A stretch of 64,000 nt of DNA from Erythroxylum novogranatense (Eukaryota; Streptophyta; Magnoliopsida; Malpighiales; Erythroxylaceae): the NCBI GenBank assembly GCA_029891385.1, contig CM057224.1:62001-126000 (forward strand). Direction: 5' to 3'. The stretch's first letter is position 1. Each line of letters starts with the position of its first letter. Both the position numbers and the translations under genes were made by a program. The notes beneath the pieces are model-generated. The model was not told where the DNA came from. It saw nothing but the letters and a program-made list of their open reading frames with translations, and ran no database searches. This document shows, one piece after another, positions 11,445 to 21,662 of this stretch.

Positions 11445-12470
11445 TTATCGTATTAGCATTTCGCCTACCCCGTCATTCCGGTCATTTTGCCTTTGATGCG
11501 TCGCCTCTTGTCGACCGATCGTCCTGCGATCGGCATTTTGTTCGTGTTTCACGAATCGGCCTAACTTTCCCTTTTGAATGAGGAGTTCGATTTCTTTTTC
11601 AATCGTGACAATTTTCCGTGTCGTGACCGACCTCTCTGTGGAACGGCAATATAAGTTGGGGTTCCTATCCTTGTAAGGGTCTTCATTTTTCAGGGCTCTC
11701 GGATAGTTTCCCATTCGCTCTCACGGCGCGAGTACCTCTACATATGTCCTGTTTAGCGGAGTGAACTCCTGCCGATATCCCTGTCGATCGGTTGGCCTTC
11801 TCCAGGTCGATTGGCCTTTTTGCCTTTTGTGCGAATTGCCTGCCCTGTCATTCGGCGAGCGATCATTCGTTCGACGTCTCGTATTTTTTAGCACTTCTTC
11901 AAGTTGAATATACCTGTCTGCCCTGTTTCTTATTTCTTGAACGGATCGGGGCTGATCGAGGGCTAGTGACTTCTTAAACTCCTCATCTCTCGTATTGGTC
12001 ATGAGCACGGCCGGCGTGGACGGCGGTGGTCGGTTCGCACTTCGACCGCCGTTATTGAGCAGGGTGATGAACTCCATAAACTCGTTTCTTCCTTGGGTGA
12101 GTTGTATCACCTCCAGAAATTGTCTTCTGTACGCTTACTAGTGGTGGCGGTTCGAAATAATAATCTGAAATCTTGAAGCATGTGACACGGACCGGGGCAA
12201 ATTTGTTGAACCAAATTGAGCTCCCTCTTGAAAGGTTTGATAAAAGCCTTGCATTGGATAGCATCCGGGACCGATGTAGATTCATCATGGATTGGAAGTG
12301 TTGCGGGTAGTCGGGAGGTCGGTCTTTCGGTGTACTTCTCTGGGGTCGGTATTTTTGTGCGGGAAATTTGGGAGGCTATCAAGATATCCGGAGTGAAGGA
12401 GAGTCATCTCAAGGCCGTCGGTCGATCGGAAAAGCTTCATGCATTGCGTTGATCCGATCATCTACGATTT
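11445..12470 (-). pseudogene. Gag region of the Tat-like element, broken
   Basis: Three overlapping frames carry pieces of a Retrotrans_gag-type capsid protein. These are 12382-12107 (DAIQCKAFIKPFKREL), 12110-11721 (QGRNEFMEFITLLNN, RNRADRYIQLEEVLKNTRRR) and 11714-11445 (EIELLIQKGKLGRFVKH). The last piece is the segment that normally follows a zinc knuckle; only LYCRSTERS remains of the knuckle, so it is degenerate. Frameshifts at about 12110 and 11715 inactivate the gene. Confidence 0.75.
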
Positions 12471-12919
12471 TCTCGAGCTTGGTTGGGCGATGATCGGTTG
12501 TCATGCTAGGTTGTCGGTGACTTCTTGATGCGGCATTTACGTTATTGTCTTGGTTGAGGCAAGATCTGGCGGATCAACAGATCGGCCGCTTCCTCAATCT
12601 GCTTTTGGGTTAGGGTGATATCATGGCCGGAATAGGTTACGCTCCCGTCGGTGTTGGAGATTTTGGTGTATATTGGGTGCAACGTTATCTTCTAAGGCTA
12701 CGCTCTGTTCTTCTGTTCAAGTGCGAGGTTCTTTGTTGATCGTGAGGATCGAGAGGATTCCGTCGCGGGAAGCGTCTGGTCTGCGGCAGAGTCGCGGTAG
12801 TCGCAAACCTAGGCGTCACATCGCCAGAGCCATGACAATACGGCTATATCGAGGTTCATCGTCGCTTTGGTGATCTGAGTGTTTACGGGCGTGGTGCGGT
12901 CGGGCCCCGGTGGCGTCAT

Positions 12920-13318
12920 TGGTTCTGCGAATTTTGGTTGAGCTATGCATTGATTCGATCCATGAATCTACTACTTCTGCGATGAATCGGGCGTGAAGTC
13001 ACCTGCAAAACAAGGAAGGCTCGTCGGGGTTGTGTCGATTAGCCTCCGACGCTTCAAGTAAGGATCTTTCGAAAGTGAGATTGATCAATGCAGAGAAACA
13101 AATTAGGTTATCACCCCGTACCTTGATTATGTGGGAATAATACCTTTTATATGGTTTTGCAGTTAGGTTTAGGTCTTTACGTGTTTGCATGAGAGACTCC
13201 TTTCAACCGATGGTAGAAAGGAACATGAGCTTTAAACGCGGATCGATCTTCGATGAATGGACCGATCGGCCCATGGTCGTCTTGACTGAGTCCGGGCCCA
13301 ACACGATCGACCCGACCA
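12920..13318 (-). repeat. 5' LTR (relative to element) of the Tat-like element
   Basis: This 399-bp repeat is homologous to 3636-4040, with the same terminal bases. Just inside it, on the minus strand, ATGACGCCACCGGGGC could be a degenerate primer-binding site. The match to a tRNA end is weak. Confidence 0.87.
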
Positions 13319-15061
13319 AATAAATTTCTCACGAAATGTACTCCGAACAATTATTTTAGTTTATACCATAAAATGAAGTGCTTAGTGGTACATTTGCAAT
13401 GAGCGTACCTGTCCCACAGGGGAAGTTATAAAGGCGAAATACATAATTATATTATTATCGTTTAAATAGTTTTCGACGTCATTTTAATTAATATTAACTA
13501 CAGTAATTAATGACAGCTCTACTCCCCTTTTTTAACCTGCGAAACAACATCTGCAATACCCTAACCATAAATTATGTAGAAAATTTTGAGAACCCTAATG
13601 TCGACTGAACAATGTTTGCTAGATTGAATTTGAAAAATCAAAATGGCTGGCCCATTGAACAGACCCAAACTAGGGGCTAGGTCCTTCTTTATATTCTAGA
13701 GGTTCGTAATAGTTCGTAAACTACTATATTTGTAAATTAAAAACGAGAGTTAGAATAGAATAAACCCTTCCGTTAGCGAATCATTTCTGTCAATATTTAT
13801 TTTGCAAACGAGTAAATTTATCAGTTTAATCTATCATTAAAAATGAGTTGATATCATTCATCAACTTTCCTCACGAGTATAAATTAAATAATTTGTAACC
13901 AATAACAGAAACCTAAAAGACTATTCAAAGCTTGTGTAATGTTGTGAGGAAGAATTAACATAAAGACTAATTCACATTATGAAGCAAGATATTATGCCTC
14001 CTTTTCACAAGGTAAAGTTATTCATTCTACATAGACTATCGAATATATCATATTAAGATGTATTGTACATGAATCTATGTGTATTAACTGCTTACTGGAA
14101 TTCTTCAACCTTTTTCGCCTGTTTTACTTACTTGAGGTTGAAAAAAATGTTATTCCCAGCTGCGTTCGATTAGTCAAATTCTTAAACATTATTCGTTGTA
14201 AACTAGTCAATTTCTTGAGCAACAGTCTAATCTAAGTATAGTTTTGTTTTCCCTTTTTTTTTTTAATTGTAAGCACTAACTTTGTCACTACCAAAACGAA
14301 ACTAATTAGTATCTTGTAAGCCTCTGCATTTAGCTCCTTCCTAAATGCAATTCTTGTGCATTTTCTTTCCTAAAACTGAACTAATGCCCTAACAAATCGA
14401 GTATCCAGGAATCAAGAACATATGCAAGCCAAATCAAGCAGTTGAACAAACAACGCAAACCTTCCGTCATTAGAGAGAAAGAACGGCAAAAGAAACAAAA
14501 GATTTCATTCAATATGTTGAAAGAAAATCATCAATCGCAATGGAAAATAAAGAAGAAACGTCTAATAGAAAACGAGAGAAAATGAGATGGACATTGAGAG
14601 CGAACGAAGGTGAAGGCGTTGGAGTTTCAACAGAAATATAACTGAGCGTACGCCAGGTCTTGTATCACTTTCAAGATCCTCTGTTCTTCCTCAGTTTTAG
14701 CTCAGTTTTCCTGCGGGTCATCAATGAAAAATAAAGAAGAAACGGTTAATAAAAGTGAGATGAACGGAGAGAACGAACGAAGATGAAGTCGTTGAAGTTT
14801 CACCAGAAATATACCTGAGCGTACGCCAGATCTTGCATCACTCTCAAGATCCTCCGTTCGTCCTCAATTTTTGCTCAGCTTTTTGGATCGCTTCTTGCAT
14901 CGTAGAACGTCGACGATCTAGATCCAGCAATAAAGAGATGAAAGAAATGGAGAAGTAGAATCGCAGAAAGAGAGTTCGCGCATGCTGTCTCACAATGGAG
15001 AAAAGGAGAAAGAGAGATGAGAGAATCGCAAGACGTCTGGTTTGTGAAAAGTCAAAGAAAC
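13319..15061. other. Gene-poor stretch with a possible exon remnant
   Basis: Most of this 1.7-kb stretch is AT-rich, without a supported gene. On the minus strand near 14905-14820 there is a leader-like sequence, an ATG (MQEAIQKAEQ) and, one frame over, EDERRILRVMQDLAYAQ followed by CAG|GTATAT, which looks like a splice donor. This may be the first exon of a broken gene whose product I do not recognise. It is duplicated once (see the 173-bp repeat) and has a frameshift. Confidence 0.35.
14527..14905. repeat. Two-copy tandem duplication, period about 173 bp
   Basis: The phrase tgagcgtacgccag occurs at 14643 and 14816, 173 bp apart. The surrounding aataaagaagaaacg, gcgaacgaagg/acgaacgaag and tttca(a/c)cagaaatata segments also match. 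The copies differ at many positions, so the duplication is old. It covers the exon-like segment described for 13319-15061. Confidence 0.75.
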
Positions 15062-16036
15062 TGAGAAAATTAAATCGTCAATAAATTTGCAGACTATCTA
15101 AAATAAATTTTTCAGCACGAATAAGTTAGCAATTGTAAGAGTGAAACACCAAATAATACATCGATGTTTAGTAACGCAATTCAGCAAACTTGCTTATGTC
15201 TGCAGGACCCTCATCCAGATTAATCTTTTTCACTATAGTTCACAAAAAATTACAAAGATTGATCAATTCCGTAAGACCCAATCTATATAACTAAGCCAAA
15301 ATTTAACTACCTGTGAAAGATCTTTACGCCCAATAACACGACTGACTCGTGTTAACCTCGTCAGAGGATTTTCTAACTATTTCCGCTTACACACAAACAC
15401 AAATAAAATAAGAAAATAATAATGTTTCAGATCTGAAAAATCTTCACTGAAAATAGTCACATTCTTTGACTACTTGAAAGAGATAAAAGAGCTGAAGTAG
15501 AGATGCTCCAAAAAGATCAACGCAATCAGTCCAAGCAGAGGATGTATTAAATGAACAGGGCACTGACAAACACATAGGCAACCACCAATTTAATTGTACT
15601 GATTCACGTAGACTTCTCTATTCCAATCAAGCACACATCTCATGAGTGACAACACTGAGAAAACAACCACACAAAAGCAGAAAAGTGCAGCAGCCTTATC
15701 AGCCAGAAAATCACCGCCGTAACACCTTCTTGAACCAACAGAAACCCACGTAAAAATCAACAGACAAAAGATGCCCTACATCCCTTTCCATGTCAACCAA
15801 GAGACTATTAACCCACTCACATTATTCACGCAACTTCACTTTTTCCTTTAGAAGAGTCCATCTCAAATAGAGATAGCATTAGGGAGAAAAACAACTACCG
15901 AGAATTATGCCAATTCAAATTCCAAATAAAATCTACTTCCAATAGAGTGCAATCTTCAATAATTATTAAGGAAATTCCCATGTCCAATTAAAATGCCAAA
16001 AATAAAAATATGATATATTAAAAATAAATCCTAACA
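15062..16036 (-). repeat. 3' LTR of the gag-only element
   Basis: This 975-bp repeat starts tgagaaaattaaatcgtcaa and ends ataaatcctaaca. It is very similar to 18592-19562 over its whole length, with scattered substitutions and 1-2 bp indels. On the minus strand it follows the polypurine tract. Confidence 0.93.
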
Positions 16037-16055
16037 ATCTTCCCCTTTTTTTGGC
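16037..16055 (-). promoter_or_regulatory. Polypurine tract of the gag-only element
   Basis: On the minus strand GCCAAAAAAAGGGGAAGAT directly precedes the LTR start TGTTAGGATT. This is the expected plus-strand primer. Confidence 0.8.
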
Positions 16056-16675
16056 ATTTCTGTCTCAACAACTAAACCAGCAACCAAGTAAGCAGTGATT
16101 GGACATTGAAGGAAATATAAACTGTTGATGCTCCATCTCAGTTCAATATTCAACTACATGTGCCACCATGAACTAATTTCAAACCAAAAAACCAACCGAA
16201 ACCAAGCAACAAGCAGAATAACACTGCTCATCTTTAGGTTTGTCTCCCCCTTTGAGACAAGAGATGACAAAAAGCATGATTAATAGTTACTCATATACTG
16301 TAAAATCTCCCCCTGAATAGAACATTCATCATAAACAATTTGATGTCTACCTCTTGAAACAAAAACGCAATCATAATAATCACCAATAGATGCAGCGGAA
16401 GAATCATAAACACGTCAATATCACAATTTACCACCATTCAAAACACTGAGAGATATGCTCGAAAGAGAGATACCCGAGAAAGATCCATACCGATGAGAGA
16501 GCTGAGAAGTCTTCGGTGGAGCCAAATAGAAGTCACAGTGCAAACTACTAAAAGGATGAAACGACAATAGCAACAAAAAACTAAAGAACTAAAGAAAATA
16601 TTTTCTTTTTTTTCTTTTTTTTGTTATATTTTTTTTAAACAGCAAAAAACTTCAAAAATATAAAGCATACTGTCC

Positions 16676-18537
16676 CTATGCCCTTCGAAGAATCTCAAAT
16701 CTGGCGTTTTTCTTTGGCTCGAATGAAGATGTATAACACGAGTTTCTTGTAAGTTCTTGATAATCAACCCTATTTCTTTCTCTTGTTTTACTTCTTTCGC
16801 TCACATCCCCAATAACATTTTCTACTGGATGGTTTCTTCGGATTCGAGATGAAGAGCCTCGGTTCAAATCAGCTTTCATTGTTTTACTTGATTCATCATC
16901 CGAAGTAACTGAAAGTTCTTCAGTTTCTGTAGATACTTCCTCAGCAGTTACTAACTGCAAATCTGGGCATTTTCTAGTTTTCCCTTCACTACATTTTTGT
17001 GCTTGTACTTGACCCTTTCTAATCCAAGCCTGCTTCGATACCATGGGATGCTGGTGGAAACTTAATGGAGAACGTCCAGATTTTCGATTTTGGCCCCTTT
17101 GAAATATCATTTGTAATAACTGATAACACCTTGGCCTTATATGTCCAATGACTCCACAAAAATGACATGTAGGTATAAATCTATCACTCTTTTTTGGTGC
17201 TTCTACTTCTTGGGCTGATCTGGACATTTCAAACTTTTCTTCATTAACTTTGGAACACTCGCCTTTATAACCTATGCCTTGAAGATCCCCTTTAACTTTA
17301 CCAATTTCCAATAACTTATCTAGTTTTTTCGTGCCTCCATTCAACATCCTCAACCCCTTTTCAGTACTTATTAATTTCATTCTTGCATCACCAAGTTCAT
17401 CTGAAGTCAATACCAGCTTCTTTTCTAATTCTTGCATAGTATTTTTTTGCATTTTCATCAATTTCTCATACAAAGCCTTGTAATTCTCGTAAGTATTCCC
17501 AACTTTATCATCACAGCTGCTCCTGTCATTGTCATAGTCTGAAATTGAATTCGAAATGAACCGATTACAAATTATCAAGTTTTCTCCTGCTTACATTTCG
17601 GTTACTTCCTTCTCGATTCTTTGTTAAGCAAATAAGCGGACTTTTTTGTAAAAGCAACCAGCGCTGCATTATTTGTCAATTCTTCCTCACTACCAAAATC
17701 ATTTTCACTCCAGGTTGTGGAGAAAGACTTCCCTCTTTATTTCTTTAATGTGTTAGCACACTCAGATTGAATGTAACCAAACCGCTGACATTCATGACAC
17801 TGAATTCTTCTGGCCTTCCGTTCTCCTTTTTTTCTTGCTTCCACCTGCAGTGCCAATCCTTTGCTCCTTTCTTGCTTACCTCTTAAGAGATTCATCTCAA
17901 AAGTCGTGAGAATGCCGATGACTTTTTCTAATGACAGATTATCAATGTCACGAGCTTCCTCTATTGCTGCAATTTTCGGAATAAACCTTGGAGGTAGCGA
18001 TCTCAGCGTTTTCTTGACCAATTTCACATTAGAGTACTTCTTTCCTAGTTGATGTGCTTGATTGGCTATATCTCTCAATCTTTCATGAAAATCTCCAATG
18101 GTCTCATTCTTATCCATCTTCAACTCTTCAAACTGCACAGCTAACATCTGTAGTTTTGACGATATCACAGATTTGGACCCTTCATGAATAGTTTGTAACA
18201 TGTCCCACGCTTCTTTTGTCGTTTCACATGCTGAAATCATTGAGAAGCGTCATTCGTCAACAGCACTGAATATCGCATGTATTGCTTGTGAATTTGTCAG
18301 TGCACTTTCTTCTTCCTGTCTAGTCCATTCGAATGGATCTTTCTGAATTGTCTCTCCTGTATCATCAACGATCATTAGATGAGTCCAACCGTATACTACC
18401 GAATGCCAGGCTCTTGTCCCCTGAGCTTGAATGAAGAATTTCATCCGGGATTTCCATGATGGATAATTCGATCCATCCACTAATGGAGGTCTGGTAATTG
18501 ATGCACCCTCTCTCGTAGCCATATCTGCGAATCTCAT
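16676..18537 (-). pseudogene. Copia-type gag of the gag-only element, interrupted by stops
   Basis: 18537-18250 encodes the N-terminal capsid part (PPLVDGSNYPSWKSRMKFFI). An in-frame TGA at 18249-18247 separates it from 18240-17737, a UBN2-like core (TIGDFHERLRDIANQAHQLG, LVKKTLRSLPPRF) ending in a knuckle with CHECQRFGYIQSEC. There the usual His is Tyr. After a TAA, 17578-16676 holds a coiled-coil-like stretch (KLMKMQKNTMQELEKKLVLT) and an intact CCHC knuckle, CHFCGVIGHIRPRC. The frame ends without entering a protease. Two nonsense changes make this copy a pseudogene, but the layout suggests one gag of roughly 600 residues. The role would be assembly of virus-like particles and binding of element RNA. 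Confidence 0.8.
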
Positions 18538-18575
18538 ATCTTCACCAACTTGCTACCAAGTTCTGAATAGGTGAC

Positions 18576-18589
18576 CCGCTTTGATACCA
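18576..18589 (-). promoter_or_regulatory. Primer-binding site of the gag-only element
   Basis: On the minus strand TGGTATCAAAGC follows the LTR end by two bases. It matches the usual initiator-Met tRNA priming site TGGTATCAGAGC except at one base. Confidence 0.8.
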
Positions 18590-18591
18590 AT

Positions 18592-19562
18592 TGAGAAAAT
18601 TAAATCGTCAATAAGTTCGCAGACTATCCAAGATAAAATTTTCAGCACGAATAAGTTAGCAATCTCAAGAGTGAAACACCAAATAACGCACCGACGTTTG
18701 GTAGCGCAGTTCGACAAACTTGCCTACGTCTGCGGGCCCTCACCCAGATTAATCTCTTTCACTGTAGTTCACAAAAAATTACAAAGATTGATTAACTCCA
18801 TAAGACCCAATCTATGTAACTAAGCCAAAATCTAACTACCCGTGAAAGATCTTCACGCCCAATAACACGACCGACTCGTGTTAACCTCGTCAGAGGATTT
18901 TCTAACTATTTCCGCTCACACGCAAACACAAATAAAACAAGAAAATAATAATGTTTCAGATCTGAAAATCTTCACTAAAAATAGCCACATTCCTTGACTA
19001 CTTGAAAGAGATAAAAGAGCTGAAGGAGAGATGCTCCAAAAAGATCAACGCAATCAGTCCAAGCAGAGGATGTATTACATGAACAGGGCACTGACAAACA
19101 CATAGGCAGCCATCAATTTAATTGTACTGATTCACGTAGAATCCTCTATTCCAATCAAGCACACATCTCATGAGTGACAACACTGAGAAAACAACCACAC
19201 AAAAGGAAAAATTGCTTGACCTTATCGACGAGAAAATCACCGCCGTAACACCTTTTTGAACCAACAGAAACCCACGTAAAAATCAACAGACAAAAGATGC
19301 CCTACATCCCTTTTCCACGTCAGCCAAGAGACTATCAACCCACTCACATTATTCACGCAACTTCACTTTTTCCTTTAGAAGAGTCCATCTCAAATAGAGA
19401 TAGCATTAGGGAGAAAAACAACTACTGAGAATTATGCCAATTCAAATCCCAAATAAATTCTACTTCCAATAGAGTGCAATCTTCAATAATTATTAAGGAA
19501 ATCCCATGTCCAATTAAAATGCCAAAAATAAAAATAGGATATATTAAAAATAAATCCTAACA
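18592..19562 (-). repeat. 5' LTR of the gag-only element
   Basis: This 971-bp repeat pairs with 15062-16036. The GAAAC target duplication follows at 19563-19567. Confidence 0.93.
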
Positions 19563-20377
19563 GAAACAAACAATGGAAGGAGACGAGAGGAGAAAAAAAT
19601 GGAGCAGAAGAATATGAAACTGATTAAAGAGGGAAAGTCAAATTTGAAACAATTATATATACAACCCAAAAAGAGCTTATACGACGTCGAATGGAAGTTG
19701 AGGCGGTGTGAGTGACGAAAAGAAAACAAAAAACTCCGTTTTGTCACACAACATTTGGGCCTGCAAATGTTGTTGCTATATCTGCAGTGCCTTAGCCCCA
19801 AATCAGTTAAGTAATTTCAAAGCCTTAAAGAAAAAGAGCCTTCAAGCCTGTATTTGTTAAAATTTTAGTCACATGGTTAGGAATAGTCAGGGCCTAAGTC
19901 CAGTCCAAGTCTAATTTAAAATTAATTGAACTATAATAGAATCATATATCTTTTATCATGTATTTATATGATACTTTTGTATTCCTTAAACCTACATTAT
20001 AATATAAAGTTACTTAAAACTTCAAATTGATTAGCTAACGTAAATAAATAATGGAAATGGATATCATGTTACAAAAAATCTCGAAAAAGGTGAGAAGATT
20101 TGGATAGAGAATGAGTGGAATACGTGCGTGTCCTAATATGATCTTTATATAATTATTAGCTATAAAAACTAAAAAGTTCCTTAGATGCTAATTGCAATCA
20201 TGTATAAATTCAAGTTATTGGAAATTAATTAATTAATTAAGAACTTTCACGTGAATTGATTGATTGATTTGTTAACTTTATGAGACGGCTAACCAAAGAT
20301 CCATCTTGTATATACCAAAAGAATCTGACCTTCTTTCCTTGTTGTATTAAAATTAGAATCTCTTAAATCAACCTATG
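19563..20377. other. Intergenic stretch between two retroelements
   Basis: I see no supported gene. The stretch contains short simple repeats near 20228-20270 (attaattaatta and ttgattgattga). Its left part would have been contiguous with 15061 before the gag-only element inserted. Confidence 0.5.
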
Positions 20378-20600
20378 TGAAGGAATTATTCATCCCGTTA
20401 AGCTTCGTTATCTTAGCTGTTAATATACTGTTAAGTTTAGTTAGTTACTGTTAGTGTACTGTTAGTTTTGGTTGGTTAGTTTGGGAGTGGTTTTATTTTC
20501 AGCAATGTATATAAGACATTAGACTGAAGGTTGATTGTGGGTTGAATATACTAGAAAGGTTCTGCATTTGGCTTTCTTTTATACAATTGAAATTTGTTCA
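20378..20600 (+). repeat. 5' LTR of the copia element, with internal promoter
   Basis: The LTR starts TGAAGGAATT and ends AATTTGTTCA. TATATAAG at 20508-20515 is the likely TATA box of element transcription. Several short actgttag(t/a) phrases give it a repetitive centre. Confidence 0.93.
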
Positions 20601-20612
20601 TGGTATCAGAGC
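20601..20612 (+). promoter_or_regulatory. Primer-binding site of the copia element
   Basis: TGGTATCAGAGC abuts the 5' LTR and matches the 3' end of initiator-Met tRNA in complement, as in most plant copia elements. Confidence 0.92.
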
Positions 20613-20638
20613 AGGAAGGCGATCTATAGTATCGACGC

Positions 20639-21595
20639 TTGAATATTATCAACGTTATGGGAACAAGAATGCCAAGTGCTGATCACTCTACAGAGGATTG
20701 TTATCAGTTATACAATTCTGATCATCCTGGAATGATGCTAGTTACAACACAATTGACAGAAACAAACTTTTATTTTTGGAGTATATCCATTCGTAACTCT
20801 CTGGAAGCTAGAGATAAGCTTGGGTTTATCGATGGAACTCTACCACCGCCAACTTGCGAAGCCACGTACAGAAGATGGCGTAAAGTAGATTGCATGGTGA
20901 AACAACGGATCCTCAACTCTATTTCGAAGGAGATTTCTGAATCATACATTACATGTAATTCGACGAAAGTGTTGTGGGACAAGCTTGGAGAAGTATACGG
21001 GGAAAGCAATTTGCCGCAACTGTTACACATACAGCAGGAAATTAATTCTGTGGAGCAAGGTAACTCTTCGATCACTACTTATTACAACAGAATTAATCGA
21101 TATTGGGATGAATTAGGGCAACTTATGCCTATACCAACCTGTAATTGCCAAGGTTGTCATTGTGGAATTAATAAGCAGTTAATGGATATTGACAAAGCTA
21201 ATAAGCTGATACAATTTTTAATGGAGTTGAATCCATCCTATGATCATATTAGAAGTCAGATCTTAGCTCAAGATCCACCTCCATCTACGAGCAAAGCTTA
21301 TTCTCTTGTGTTGAGAGTTGAAAAACAGAGGCAGTTGCATATGATACACGAGGATGTTGGTGCTGTTAATATGTTAGTGAAAGAGGGACTAAATAATAAG
21401 AAAGGGACTTCCGCAGGAGACAACGGGATTAGAAATGGTTCTACGAAGAAAGAGAATAAATGGAAAGCAGATAAACACTGTGATTATTATTCCTTGGATG
21501 GTCATGAAAGAGACACTTGTTTTAAATTGCATGGATATCCTGAATGGTATACAGAGTTAAAGCATAAAAGAGATGTTTTGGGAAAGGGACAGTAG
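20639..21595 (+). pseudogene. Gag of the copia element
   Basis: The 318-residue frame begins upstream of HPGMMLVTTQLTETNFYFWS and contains the copia gag core (LGFIDGTLPPPTC, VLWDKLGEVYGES, NRYWDELGQLMPIPTC, KANKLIQFLMELNPSYDHIR). Near its end CDYYSLDGHERDTCFKLHG is the zinc knuckle (CX2C normally; here the second Cys is Tyr, so it is degenerate). The first ATG in frame lies at 20639-20657. The frame ends at TAG and pol continues in another frame, so a small indel separates gag and pol. Confidence 0.88.
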
Positions 21596-21662
21596 AAACA
21601 CAAATCTATGCATATGGTCGATACACTTGAGAAGGATATTGAACAAGGGGATGATATAAAAG

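Larger units (their letters stand above)
3636..13318 (-). mobile_element. Tat-like Ty3/gypsy LTR retrotransposon, complete but inactive
   Basis: The element is 9.7 kb, read on the minus strand. Two direct repeats (3636-4040 and 12920-13318) start with TGGTTCTGC and end with GACCCGACCA on the plus strand, giving TG...CA ends. The flanking 5-mers are AATAG (3631-3635) and AATAA (13319-13323), a target-site duplication with one change. A polypurine tract lies just inside the left LTR. From right to left the order is gag, protease, reverse transcriptase/RNase H, integrase, tandem repeats, then an antisense ORF region. This order, the non-chromodomain integrase end and the antisense gene match the Tat/Grande-like lineage of plants. 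Every coding part carries frameshifts or stops, so it cannot move by itself. Confidence 0.9.
15062..19562 (-). mobile_element. Gag-only LTR retrotransposon (TR-GAG type, copia-related)
   Basis: The 4.5-kb element is bounded by the perfect 5-bp duplication GAAAC (15057-15061 and 19563-19567). The LTRs are 15062-16036 and 18592-19562, with TG...CA ends. A primer-binding site matching the initiator-Met tRNA end and a polypurine tract are both in place. The 2.55-kb internal region encodes only a copia-type gag with two zinc-knuckle segments. There is no sign of protease, integrase, RT or RNase H. It therefore depended on enzymes from another element and fits the published TR-GAG class of non-autonomous plant elements. 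Confidence 0.88.

Noticed and set aside
18576..18589. Possible tRNA gene fragments near LTRs
   Set aside because: These short matches are primer-binding sites of retroelements. No complete tRNA cloverleaf was seen anywhere in the window.
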